Part shown: positions 34,790-46,624 of the stretch, one piece after another
How the letters are laid out: each line of letters starts with the position of its first letter
How positions within the stretch are numbered: the stretch's first letter is position 1
From: Gnetum montanum
Lineage: Eukaryota; Streptophyta; Gnetopsida; Gnetales; Gnetaceae
Length of the DNA stretch: 64,000 nucleotides
Direction of reading: 5' to 3'
Assembly: GCA_015680685.1 (NCBI GenBank)
Contig: MNCI01014167.1
Location: forward strand, 57,928 to 121,927
Program-made: the position numbers and the translations under genes
Notes under the pieces: generated by a model
What the model saw: the letters and a program-made list of their open reading frames with translations, nothing else
What the model was told of the DNA's origin: nothing
Databases searched by the model: none

Positions 34790-35270
34790 CACATTTGTGG
34801 TCCCCACGACTAAGAGCTGACCTTCAATAGCTACAGGGTTGAAGAATGAAGTGATTTGGAAGTTATAGGTTCTGAAAGGTTTTACTAAAAATTTGAAAAA
34901 AATCCTTTAACATTTGTGAGTAAATGTAAAAATTTCTAAGGGGAATCACACATATTTATACTATTTCTACACTACATCAACAGGGCTACATATATAGGTT
35001 TTATAAACAAAATTTCAAATATGAATATCTTGAAAAATACAAGGAATTTTTAAATGAATTTGGGGTCCTTGAAGTCCTAGACAAGCTAAGAATATGATAA
35101 GATCATTAAAGAGGATCTTTGAAGGCTCAAAAATTTAAAACTCTGAAGGAGAATGTGTGTATTGAACAAAATATGTAAAGGAGAACATGGTTGGATGCAA
35201 AAGATAGATGTATGAAAGATTTTGATTGTAAGAATGCCTAAGGATAAGGTGCTTAATAAACCCCACCAAG
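34790..35270 (-). repeat. Partial LTR (minus orientation), left end of the A-B array
   Basis: Contains a minus-strand TATA-like word (about 34955), 'aggaagttataggttctg'-like sequence shared with 31090 and 21440, and the motif 'ccccacgactaag' (about 34802). It is followed on the right by the conserved 'gcaagtggatcctcccc' word (about 35278), as LTR4 is at 43707. The PBS-proximal part is not recognisable. Confidence 0.4.
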
Positions 35271-36467
35271 AGATATGCAAGTGGATCCTCCCCATAGTAG
35301 GAACATGTATTGTTTTCCCTTGCATAACCTCAACCTAAGGAATTTGTGCATCCCATAGGCAATTAATGGCTAATAAAAGTTAAGGACCAAAACTTGAAAG
35401 ATTTTACCAAAGAATTCAAGTATGTCAGATAAAGACATTGAATCAAGAACATGGACACTAATAGTGAGGTGAGTTACAGGCATCATAGATAGATGATGGA
35501 GAAGGTGGAATGGAATTTCCGATTGATGTCATAAGAAGTCCCTTGTGGATTTATGTTTAAAAGTCTTGAGAGGATCCATCCTTAGTCCAGGCTAAAACCA
35601 ACCACTTTTAGTGACTTTGCATCAACACTCTAAGACTGATCCACTCCCTCAAGACATAATAATATTCCCATAGAACAACCACCATTCCATAATGAGGAGA
35701 AAAGAGAAGCAAGAAGTGAGAGAGGGCCTTAGTTAGAGGGGACTTTCAGGAATGGGCAACATGTTTTTCTAGTTCCATAACCAGTGTTTGTAGTCCATTT
35801 ATTTATCTAAGGGTGTGCTTTGAATTTTCGTTTTATTCTATTTTTCTTGGAGGAAACCACATCATGTAGAGACTTTATTCAACTTCCTATTATTGGTCGA
35901 TATAGAATGGTAAGAAGTTTATGAAAACACTCATGCACCTAAGCAAGTAGAAGGGTACAAAGAGTATTAAGTCCCCTTAAAGTGAAATCCTATGTAAACC
36001 TTTGAATCCTTCCCAATTCTATAAATTGAAAAGATCATAAATTTATTAAAAGTTTATTTAATGAAAGGGAACTCATACTTCCAAAATAAGGAAAACCATA
36101 GAGTTTATGGATGTGTAGATGTTGTGGGCTCATTTCCTATTCCATAAAAAAAACCATGCCTTCACCATTGCTACAAAAATTTAAAAATAGAAACTAAACA
36201 TTAGCAAATAAAAAATTAAGCACAAACCACCATTAGTAATAGCTATAGCACCACTATGTCCTATTGGCACAAAGCACATTTATTAACAAAAATTAGAAAG
36301 TCACACTAAAATAAAGTAAAATATATTAGAAAGTGTAAAATATCCAAGAAAAATTTAAATGTACAAATGAAGGTGTAAAACAAAAAATAGTGTAAAATAG
36401 AAAGAAGTTTTAAAATAAAAAAAGGTGTAAAGTAAAAAATAGAAAAACTAAGGATTCATGTATATGA
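35271..36467 (-). other. 3' non-coding region of element A
   Basis: No coding signal. It contains 'gtggatcctccccatagtag' near 35280 and 'gggcaacatgtttttctag' near 35756. Both also occur in the matching region of element B (43709, and 44205 with 44308). A run of short AAAATAG-type words lies at 36300-36450. Confidence 0.5.
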
Positions 36468-37800
36468 TTAGCACGAATGGCCATCTCCCCCATGACTAAG
36501 TTGGAAGGAGAAGATCCAAAAAATTGAGTGTGGTTGGCCATCCATTGAGGTTTTTGTTGCATTGGCTTGCTTGGGCTCGTGAAAAGGCTTTATCTGGTGG
36601 ATGTTGACTAATTGCTTTTTGTTTTGGCTTTCAAGTTTGTATATGATCATAAATTATATAAGGCTCCTCCCACAACATTTGGAATTTGGTTTTTTATGGT
36701 ATGTGTGTGGGATTTCAATGGAGAACATTATCTCCTGGTTGAAATTTTACTTTTTGTATTCTAAGATCATGACATTGTTTGTTGAATGCCTTATTCACTT
36801 CATTCAAAGACAAGGCCACCAATAAATTTTTGTTTCATACATTTAGGTTGATCATTCTTTCTTTTTATGCTAGACTTAAGTCAAGATCTAGCTCATAGGC
36901 TATTGAGAGTGTATGAAGCTTATATTAAATTAGGAGCATTGGAAGGTTTTCGTATAATAGCTTGTAGGGAGAGTAGCCAATAGGGAGTTTTCATGTTGAG
37001 CAGTAGGCCCAAAGGGAATTGTTGAGTTTTGTACTATATTCTCTCCTATATTTGTTAATAGTTCTTATTAGAATCTTTGTGATCTCCCTAGTAGTCACCT
37101 CTACTTGATCATTGGCTTGGGGGTGATAAGGTGTTGTTAATTTATGTTCAACCCCCAAGAGTTGCATGAGTTTTCAAAAACTAGCACCTATAAAATGGTT
37201 TTCATTATTAGAAATTAGTGCATGTGGCACCTTAAACCTATTCGCAATAATGTTTTCTACAAATCAAGCACCAATGGATGATGTATAGTTAGTGATGGCT
37301 ACTACTTTTGTCCATTTGGTATAGTAGTCAATGGTGATGATTATATATGCCTTTCCATTAGACATGGATGTGATGGTACCTATGAAATCTATGCCCCATA
37401 TATCAAAGGGTTTTAGTGGTTGAATCCACTATTGAGGATCCTCCATTCATGTGGTCATCCCATTATCTCATTGATAGCATTCGCAAGATCAGACAAATTT
37501 GTGGGCATCCTTGAAGATTGTGGGCCAATAGTATTCTTTTATCAATATTTTTATGGCCATGCATCTCCTAGCATAGTGGCCTTCAGAAGGGCCTTCATGA
37601 GCATCTTGGAGAACATGTAATTAATCCACATAAGGTACATACTAACAAACTAGGCCATGAACACACACCTTATAAAGGTGTCCATTGATTTTCATGAAGT
37701 GCTTAGCCTGATGAAAAAATTGCTACTTCTTCCTATGGTCTAGATCTTGTGCCATATCTGAAGTAAAAATATGAATGAGGATGCCATCATACCATTATGA
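36468..37800 (-). pseudogene. Integrase of element A
   Basis: Minus-strand pieces match element 2 integrase in order: a zinc-module region near 37650-37480, core fragments, 'YKLLYENLPML' (about 36960), 'DLDLSLA' and 'LSLNEVNKAFNKQ'. The open stretch 36650-36468 has the C-terminal 'LVNIHQIKPF' typical of gypsy integrase ends, and finishes QLSHGGDGHSC. Many stops occur. The terminal phrase is encoded by 'caacttagtcatgggggaga', a G-rich word that recurs at three other loci. Confidence 0.7.
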
Positions 37801-37812
37801 TTATGCAGGAAT

Positions 37813-38226
37813 TTATTCATTTATTGCAGTAGCAAAGAAGAGTTCATTAGAAAATTGGTTGAAGAGTAGGCTCTCCTTCTCTTTGTTATCCCATTGTAAC
37901 CAAGATAAGTGATTAGTGATCACATTCTTAGTTCCCTTTTGATCTACCACTATAGGATTGAATTCTTCCAAGATCACTAGCCACCGTGTGACATGGTGAC
38001 TCATTGTTGGCTTGTTTATGAGAAAGTGGATGGCCTTGTGATCAGTTTGCATAAACACTTTATATCTAAGCACATAGTGCTTAAACGTTTCTAGAGCATA
38101 CACCACCACTATCAATTCTTTCTCCATGGTGGTGTAATTTAGCTGTGCATCAACAATTCTTTGACTTATGTAGTGGATGTAATATGGACATTTTGTATCA
38201 TCCAATTGCATAAGCATGACTCCCAA
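37813..38226 (-). pseudogene. RNase H of element A
   Basis: An open frame of 137 codons starts 'MGVMLMQLDDTKCPYYIHYI' and continues with 'EKELIVVVYALETFKHYVLR', 'VFMQTDHKAIHFL' and 'TKNVITNHLSWL'. It keeps the E of the EKEL motif and the D of TDH, expected active-site residues in gypsy RNase H. The first active-site aspartate lies just upstream ('IIIDASNYTLGV', about 38240), before the listed methionine, in the same frame. The RNA strand of the cDNA hybrid would be its substrate. This is the longest intact RNase H in the window. Confidence 0.78.
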
Positions 38227-39300
38227 GGTGTAGTTAGATGCATCTATTATTATATGGAATTGTCTAGACTAGTTAAGTGCTCATAGAATTGGGGTCTCTA
38301 CAAGCTTCTTTTTGAGGCTCTAGAATGCATTTTCACATTCCTTGGTCTAGATGAAGGTAGCAACTTTCTTTGTTACCTTGACCAATGATTTCACAATCTT
38401 AGAAAAATTATCTATAAATCATTGGTAGGAGCCAGTGTATCCAAGGAATGACTGAATATCTTTGATAATTTTTGGTTAACGGATAATTCCTTGGATGATC
38501 CTTATCTTTTTTAGGTCTACCTTGATCCCTTCTTGTGAAATTTGGTGCTCCAATACAATGCCCTCTTAGACCATGAGATGACTCTTTTGCCAATTGAGTC
38601 GTAGATTTGTTTTCATGTATCTTTTTAGTACTTGCTTAAGGTGGTCCAAGGCTTGCTTGAATGTATCACCATAAGTGGAGAAGTCATCCATGAATACTTC
38701 CATTCTACTAGCTATTTACTACTGAAAGATACTTAAGATTAGACTTTGGAAAGTGGTGGGAGCATTGCATAGACTAAAAGGCATCTTTCGGTTTGTAAAG
38801 GTCCCTTAATGACTTGTGAATGTTGTTTTGGCCTAATCTTCTAGTGTAATCTATATTTGGTTATAGAAACTATAACCATTTAGGAAATTATAATAGCAAT
38901 TCCCAAATATGATGTCCAATACCTGATCAACAAATGGAAATGAAAAATGATTTTTGAATGTTGCCATGTTTAACAGTCTAAAGTTGATGCAAACCCATTA
39001 TTTGCCACCTCTTTTTGGCACTATCATGAGTTGGTTGATCCACTTGCTATCCACAATGGAATGGATGAACCTTACCTTAAGGAGTTACTCAATTTCCTCC
39101 TTGACAATTTGCTTCAATTTTGGATTAAACGACCATTGTGGTTGCCTCCTTGGCTTCATGGATGGATCAATGTAAATGTGATGTTGGAATATCTATGGAT
39201 CATTTCTAGTGAGTTTAGGATATGACCAAGAAAAGGCTATTGGCCATTTATTGAACACTTTTAGTATTTTTTCTTTCTACTCAAGAGCAAGTTTGGCATT
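38227..39300 (-). pseudogene. Reverse transcriptase of element A
   Basis: The minus strand shows the catalytic box VFMDDFSTYGDTF (about 38700-38665) with both aspartates kept. Thumb/connection phrases follow, such as 'IKVDLKKIRIIQGI' and 'SFLGYTGSY' (about 38520-38420). N-terminal fingers lie near 39200-39000 in shifted frames. The linker with 'LPTSLEY'-type sequence is near 39400. Stops and frameshifts interrupt it, so no intact enzyme is encoded. Confidence 0.72.
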
Positions 39301-39794
39301 TAGTATGACCAATTTTCCATTTTTCAAGAATGCATATTCTAGGTCGGTAGATAGAGTTTTCAACTCTCGGGACTCTTGTTTAAAACTGTTATGGATCTTC
39401 AACTCTCTCTAATTGGTATCAACATTTTCATCATTAGAGAGTTGGTGATGAACTTGCTCTAGTTCATCCATGCCTACGACATAAGTGCATGTCAAGCTCT
39501 CAGTAAGTTCCATGCACATTGTGCTACTATCAGAATCAACAGTCAACTATTGGGTACCCTCTTTTTTTGTGGCTACTACATATAAACACCTTTGAATATC
39601 TACCTCATGTGGCACTACCTACATGTTGAAATAGATGCTCGTTTTATGTACTAGAGTTTTTGCATGCAATTGCACCTTGTATCGTTGTACATAGTGCATG
39701 GAACTCATCTCTTCTTGTTCTTCCCAAATGCATTTTCTCTAGATATCTCTAGATAAAAACATTTGATGTCTATTCTTACATTAATAGTTCTTAG

Positions 39795-40150
39795 CTATGC
39801 CCTTTCCATAATGATTGGGAAGTCCCCCTTGTAGTTTTCAAACTTTATTACTAAAAAATTTGCAGGATAAGACCACCCATAGATAGTGGTCATAATGTCT
39901 TTGATCATTCCCAATGGAACAGTGATGATTTGATTTGTCACATCCAATCTTATATTGCTCTTCTTGAGAGGTGGTGGATTATAAGCAATATACATCTCAT
40001 GAGAAATCAAGTTCACACTGGAACCTAAATCAAGAAGACCTTTACATGGTTCATTCTTAGCAATTTGTAAATAGATTAGAGGGCTTCAAAGATCAGCTAA
40101 TTTCTTGAGAAGGTTGCTAGCCTATATCCAATCAAACATGACATGAGTGA
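39795..40150 (-). pseudogene. Protease of element A
   Basis: Minus-strand 'LLDLGSSVNLIS' (about 40040-40005) is followed by an open 73-codon stretch with 'LKKSNIRLDVTNQIITVPLG' and 'GWSYPANFLVIKF', ending 'DFPIIMERA'. The active site reads D-L-G instead of D-S-G, so it is probably impaired. Confidence 0.72.
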
Positions 40151-40399
40151 GCATAATGGTATGGATTTTGGGTGGTATTTGGGTTGAAGGGGACCCAATG
40201 GAATGGTTTGTAGTGGATGAGGTAGGAGTATGATGATTAAATGCTTAAGTCTATGAGGGCTTAGTAGGGTTGTTGGTTCAAAAGAATGATCATTACAAGC
40301 ATGAGATTATAAAGCTTGGTTGATAAACTAGTTGTAGATTAATAGCCCTGGTAGCATTGTGTTGCTATGGCTAGGTTGGAAGTTCATCTTACATGGATG

Positions 40400-42590
40400 G
40401 AGTAGGCAGTAGCTATGTTAAGGATGGAGGAATAAGTGCAAAAATAGGAGGAGGATAAGGATAAAATGTGGCATCCCTCCTAGAATGTGGAGAATGAGCT
40501 TTGTAGTATTCAAGAGGGTAGTAGTGATGTTGGAAAGGAGAAACATGACTAGAAGCGTTATGTGGAGATAGGGGTTATTAAACATAATAACCATATGGAT
40601 GTAATTGCCTATAAGGGTACTACTACCTTTGTGGTGGAATCCTTCATAATTGTGGTTGATTCCACTATTAATGTTGTTCATATGATTATGGTGGAGTTCC
40701 ACTTGGATAATATTGTTTTGTTGATGGAACTATCTAGGATTGCCTTGAGGATAAGATAATCTTTTGGGTGTTTATTATTTTGCTAGTTGTAGATTTAGAG
40801 AATATACTCGAGACTCCTATAAGTGTGATATGATGGGATAACATCCCTTAGGATGTTTGTATTAGTAGATGTCACATCCACCATCATCATTTAATTTAGT
40901 TTTCATAACTTCATCTACTTTAACAATCTTATCCTTAGCTCTTTGGTAGGAACATCCATATTCTCTTTGCCTCCTGTAGTTGTGATCACTACTCTACTCT
41001 CTTGATTCTTTGACAATTTTTAGAGCATCTTGGAATTTTTCATCCAATGAATTCCACATTTTATCCACCTTGGCTGAAATTTTAGACAGATTTTTGGATC
41101 GGCAAGGTCTTTTTGTTTACCACCTCATCAACTGGTGATTCCTCCTCACTATCATAAAATTGGACTTATCTTTTTCTGATAGAAGGATCCTTGTTATATT
41201 CCTTTGCACTTTTGCATTTCCTCAAATATTCTTCTTCTTTTTCTACTTACTTAATTAGCCTTTGAATTTGATGAACTCTAAGTTTTGATAGTCTCCCTTA
41301 GGCATAGATCCCAAGAGTTCTCCTTATTTTTGATCTAACTCCATCTATGATATGATGAAGTTGTTCTCACTGAGAATAATCATGGCTAGGGCATTAGTGT
41401 CTGAGAGAATAGTATTTACTCAAGGTGGTGTCCAAGGGTTCATGGTTTTCTTGATTCCATTCTTGGATCTACCTTTTCAGATTAGACACTCTGGAGTACA
41501 TCTGATACTTATTATTAAATAGCTCTGGCATTATGCTCCACCTGTGGATGGCTTTGGCTCCAAGGACCAATACCAGCTTTTTTCTTTTTTGATGAGTGTC
41601 CTAGGAAATAGCTTTAGTTTTTTCCAATAATTTTCAATATTTTTTATGGAATAAGAATCATGAAAAGCTTGAAGATGTGTTTGTGGATCAGAGTTATATG
41701 CCCCCTCAAATCTAGGAATATTGTTCATATCAAGTCATCTGATCCAACTATCTTTCACACACCTAGTTAGAATGTTAACAACCTCTATAGTACTTAACAT
41801 GCTTTGAGTTACTAGCAAAGGCTCATCATCATCCTTATTTCGATGACATTGATGATGTCCTCTTCTATCCCTTTGGTCATGGTGGGCCTGGCGATCATCA
41901 TTATTATTTCACTATTCACCTTCATCATGGTTGTTCTTTTTGTGGTGTTTGTTAAAAATAGAAGAGGAGAAAAAGATGTAGATGAAGAGGGTAAAGAGTA
42001 AGGATTGTTACCACCATGGTATCTACTAGATCCTCTTCTATTGCATTTCCATGTTTGTTAGTTTTCTTATCCTCTTGATGCTTGTCCTAGCCCCTGCCTT
42101 GACTACTATTTTTACCTAAACCTAGGTTGTTGATAGTGGATTGTAGATTCAGGGCTACACCCCCATCACCAATAATAAGGGGTGGAGAATCTTAATGTTA
42201 AGAGCCCCTAAAGGGAGGATCCTCATTGTCATTTTGGTTAAGTAGGAACAAGGGATTGGTGAACCGTTTTCCATTCACAAACTCATGGTGCTTCTCCTAG
42301 TATCAATCTTTTTTGCATTATGTTTTAGTGGGAAAATAGTATTTGTGGTCATAATCATGCACAATGTACTACTATTAAAGATCTTGGATGTCCAATATCC
42401 TAAGAGTTTAAAGAATCATCTTAGGCATAGATTGATCAGGAGGCATTACAATGTTGCCTTCCATATCTCGCCATCACAGTTGTTCATACTGATGCATGAT
42501 GAAGGTGAAGTGAGGCACATACTAATCTTGGTGAGTATACACCACCTTGCATTCTTGAGGAACTGGTAGTTTAGTATCATCATGCCTGTG
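40400..42590 (-). pseudogene. Degenerate gag of element A
   Basis: The order matches element 1: N-terminal region near 42550-42300, 'MNNIPRFEGAYNSDPQTHLQ' at 41728, then the helical region near 41400-41000. A zinc-knuckle remnant lies near 40880-40845, reading C-D-I-Y-stop-YKHPKGC, where the second cysteine is replaced by tyrosine and a stop follows. A Q/P/N-rich tail leads to the protease. Frames are broken in many places. Confidence 0.68.
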
Positions 42591-42736
42591 AGAATAAGAG
42601 ATTTTGTAATACAAATAGGATATTAGTGTGTGTATGTAATTATATTATTTGTGAGAATGATTTTGACCTTAGGGTTAGTCCAATAGTGTTAATGATGTTC
42701 ACTAAAGCTAGATAGCACATGTTTCAACAAATAGAG

Positions 42737-42754
42737 TCCCTAACAAAAACTCTA
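42737..42754 (-). promoter_or_regulatory. Decayed primer-binding site of element A
   Basis: Minus strand TAGAGTTTTTGTTAGGGA lies one base from the LTR end, at the place of the tRNA-Asp-type PBS. Only the TTG(C/T) core and the purine end are retained. Confidence 0.5.
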
Positions 42755-42755
42755 A

Positions 42756-43704
42756 TGATGAGTGGTTGAGTATCCCTATGCTCAATCATACGAATTAGAA
42801 AACATTCATGCATGATCTGATCAAATTCTATAGACTCTATGTGTTCTAGTAGACTATTCTTTTAGGAATTAAAATTTGTCCTAACAATCATTCATTGACT
42901 TATGAATTACACTTGTGATGCATAAAGGTATGGTTAAGTGTAATTAAGGCATATGAATTTTATTATTTTATGTTCTATGCTCCTAGTGCTTTAAAATAGA
43001 AAATAAAGTAATTTAATAGCTAATTTAATTTAACTACTTAACTAGTCCTAACATAAGTATTTGGTCCCACATTCTACACACATTCTGAACCCATCTATCC
43101 ACTACTGGGGTTACCAAGCATTATGCTATTGGGTGAACTAAGCAATAATAATGCTAGGATTACCAAGCGAGTACATGTTTACACTCAAAGTAGTCATACT
43201 TATGTGTTTAATCTATTTAGCTTAATTAATTAACTAATCACTTGAAGTCTAATTTAGCTTAGTTAATTTTGTAATTAATGAAAATAATAAATGCATAAAT
43301 GAATCATTAATCTATTTCAAGTGTTGCAAGGTTTTAGCAAAAGGCTCATCTTTATTATTGTTCACATTGGTGTGTTTAGGTACAATAGTGCTTGAATAAA
43401 GATCCATACACTTTCTAACTCTTGTTGTAGGCACTCAGAGAAATATTCTACCTCTCAAATGATAAAACTACAAGATCTCTACTACAACTATCATAAGAAA
43501 TCCTGTAAACATGGTTGATGAGCACATATTTATAGACTTTACTATGGAGCTATGTTAATGGGGCTCCATAGATGCTGTAAACACTATGTCGACATGGACC
43601 TATTGATGGGGCAACACCACATAGACAGGGCTACATTGACGAGGCCCCATCAACAAGGCCACATCAATGGGGACCTATTGACATGACACAATAATGATTC
43701 ATTA
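42756..43704 (-). repeat. LTR4, between elements A and B (apparently shared)
   Basis: A 949-base LTR with PBS and gag of element A on its left, and the conserved 3'-end word of element B ('caaatggatcctcccc', about 43711) on its right. So it acts as 5' LTR of A and 3' LTR of B. Minus-strand TATA is at 43527-43535. Upstream is a tract of 'ATGTCGACAT', 'CATCAA' and 'TTGATGGGG' words (43540-43690). Confidence 0.72.
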
Positions 43705-45059
43705 GTTATACAAATGGATCCTCCCCAAAGTAGGCTTTAGCCCTTAGCACCCTTGTAGAACCATGCGTAAAGGTATCCATAGGCACTTAAGGAGCTGAAT
43801 TTAAGACATACCTCTCTAGCAAAACACACATGTTAGTATCACTAGATTGGAAAAATAACACTATATTATACAAAACCATAAAGTTATGATTAAATATATA
43901 GTATGATGAAATGAACTGTAGAAGGGATTATTGAAATTGGGACATGAGGTGTCTTACCATAGGCATAATGAATTCATGTGTGTAATCTATGATTAAAGTA
44001 ATTATTAGTGTTTCTATGCAAGATTCAAACCAAGTCCAAACCACTTTTCGATGACATCACATTGTCTCATCCCTAGGGTTCACAACCATAAGACTACCAC
44101 TATTGCAAGGTGTATCATCACTTGGCAACATCATTTAAGAAAGGAGTTTTATTAGTAGCACATTGTTTATTTTTTATATTTTTGAGAAGTTGCCTATCTT
44201 CAAGCATGGGTAACATGTCTTTCTAGTGGAACCTCTAGAAATTTTATTTTGTGCTTTTTATTTCATTTTACTGTGTTAACCTTACTAGAGGACTACCTTC
44301 AATCATGGGCAACATGTGTTTCCAGTGAAATGGTAAGGTAGCACTTATTGTACTCTTATTTCCATTTTTCTTAGAATGTAAGAGAATAATACATTTTTGG
44401 TAACAAGATAGAACTCATAGTAGTAATCTTAGAAAATCTACAAGTTTCCTTAATGTCACATCCTTTTCATTCCCACATGGTTCTTTACTTTTCTATCCAA
44501 GCATAATCATCACATGTTTATTTTTATGTTAATTGTGATAAGAATATCATTATGACTATGGTAAGAACCTCTTATTATTGGAATAGGTGGATGGATGTCA
44601 TGGTCTCACTTTATTAGTAATCAATCCTTCATGATTTAATAACATAGAGCAATCTTCATCTTATTGGGACTACGTTTGCTTTATTCCATGTATTTTGTTG
44701 AAAATTAACAAGAATATGTACAAGAAAAATAATGATAAAGTATAAAAAAATTTTAAGAAACATCAACAATTAAAAAGGGAGTAGGAATGAAAAATTGGCA
44801 AAGAAGTGAAAAATGTCAAAGAATAGAAAATTAGTAAGAAATTAAAAAAATGTAAAAGTATAGGATCATATGTCAAGAAAATAGAAAAAAGTAAGAAGAA
44901 AATGAAAAACTTAGTATGTTTCTATGTGTGATAATGGATACCCCACAACTAAGATTAAGACTAGTTAACCAAAAAATTAAATAGGTAGAGTACAAATTAA
45001 CGAACTAGGTAGAATCCCTAATTGAGTTATGATATTCATAATAGAATTTGACCTACTAT
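43705..45059 (-). other. 3' non-coding region of element B
   Basis: Starts at the LTR4 edge with the polypurine-like word (minus strand TTTGGGGAGGATCC, about 43713-43726). It contains two 'gggtaacatgt'/'gggcaacatgtg' words (about 44208, 44311) and ends near the G-rich word 'accccacaactaag' at about 44942. The spacing between first and last landmarks (about 1.2 kb) matches element A. Confidence 0.5.
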
Positions 45060-46190
45060 ATATTTACTAAGATGAACTTATGTGGGCTATATAGATGGTA
45101 AATCTACATGGCACTAGATGAATAAGTCTCTTGGATGATGTATGACCCCTTCCAAAGTGTTTGGAACTTAGCCTTTTGTTGGACATGGTTGGGATTATAG
45201 TATAGGACCTTATTGCCTAGTTGTATCAACACTTGATGTATTCATGCATCGTGCCTATGCTTAGAGTACTTCTTATGGATATCATTATTCTTGAGTGCTA
45301 CTAGCCTATTTTCCTCTAACAAATTAATGTTCATGAGTTGTTCCTTCTAGGTTGAGCTCAAGTTCAAGTCTACTTTGCAAGCAGTAGGTAGAATTTGGAA
45401 CTCTAGCTAGATTGGAAGCATAGGTAATTTATCATAAACTAGCTCATAGGGTAAGTATCCAAGAAGTATTTTCCATGTGGTTCTATAAGCCCACAGAGCA
45501 TCATTCAGCTTAATGCTCCAATCCTCTGTAAATCTACGAACCATCTTAGTTAATATTCTTGTGATTTCCTAGTTAGTTACTTTAGCATGACTATTTGCTT
45601 GGGGATGATAGAATGTCGTCAATTTCTGGTTCAACTATTGTAAGATATTTTTAAATTTAGCACTAGTAAAATGAGTTTCATTGTCTAATATCAGCATCCT
45701 TGGTACTCAGAATCAATTCACCACATGTTGTTGGAAGAATTTGGCAACTGTTTTGGTTGTACATTCTTTAACTATAGCTTCATCTACCCACTTTGTATAA
45801 TAATCCATGATCACTATGATGTAGGCTTTCCCATTTAACATTGGCATGATGGATCCCATGAAGTTAATTCCCTAGATATTAAATGGTTCTAACAGCTATA
45901 TCCATGATTTTAGTCCTTTATTTATGGCTATTATTGCTCCATTTCAATGACATCTTTTACAAGATTAAGTAAAGTTATGGGCATCCTGGGATAAGGTAGG
46001 CTAGAATTATCTTACTATCATTAATTTTAGTATTGTCCTATGTCCTACATAATGACCACCACATGGTCCTTCATGTACATCATGTAGGATCCTATGTTGA
46101 TTGCATTCTGATACGTACCATCGTACTAACCCATCAACACAAATATTGTAAAGATTCCTGTTTATCTTCATATATCTCTTGACTTTATGA
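45060..46190 (-). pseudogene. Integrase of element B
   Basis: The zinc module is visible as VHEGPCGGHYVGHRT (about 46090-46045) and S-C-K-R-C-H (about 45965). The core opens with G-I-N-F-M-G (about 45860), where other copies have GIDFMG, so the first catalytic aspartate is asparagine. Later pieces match the '[12 protein letters not shown]' region (about 45450) and the C-terminal domain. Stops are scattered. Confidence 0.72.
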
Positions 46191-46204
46191 AGAAACTATT
46201 CTTT

Positions 46205-46588
46205 CTATTTCTTACCCCACTTAATAGGAAGCTCTTGTGTAGTTAAGTAGGTCATGTAATTAGTTGACCATAACTTCTCTATTGAGTCAACAACCATTAT
46301 TTCTTTCATGAATAGATTTTTATTAAGAAATTGTTTAGATAATGGTTCTTCTTGATCTTGTGAGTCCCATCTTAGCCTTGATAAGTGATCTGCTACAACA
46401 TTTTCCATGCACTTCTTGTTGATCATGGTTATGTCAAATTCTTGTAAAATGATAAGCCATTTGATCATCCTGGGACTTACCATTGGTTTATTCATTAGGA
46501 ATCGGATTGCACTATGATCGGTATGGACATAGATTGGGTACTTGAGCACATAGTGTCTGAATTTTTCTGGCACATACACCATTTTCAT
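46205..46588 (-). pseudogene. RNase H of element B
   Basis: The 127-codon open frame has 'FRHYVLKYPIYVHTDHSAI', 'NKPMVSPRMIKWLIIL' and 'CMENVVADHLSRL'. It corresponds to the C-terminal two thirds of the domain. The upstream part near 46700-46600 is shifted. Confidence 0.75.
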
Positions 46589-46624
46589 AAGCTTCTTCTT
46601 TATGGTGGTGTAGTTGATATGTGC

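Larger units (their letters stand above)
35271..43704 (-). mobile_element. Athila-like Ty3/gypsy retrotransposon, element A
   Basis: On the minus strand: 5' LTR (43704-42756), decayed PBS, gag (about 42590-40400), protease (40150-39795), RT (39300-38230), RNase H (38226-37813), integrase (37800-36468) and a 1.2-kb 3' non-coding region with a polypurine-like GGGGAGGATCC near 35280. All domains are in canonical gypsy order. Stops occur throughout, but the RT catalytic FMDD is kept. Element B follows head to tail and seems to share the LTR at 42756-43704. Confidence 0.82.

Noticed and set aside
38954-39225. Overlapping plus-strand frames as possible genes
   Set aside because: They are antisense shadows of the minus-strand reverse transcriptase of element A.
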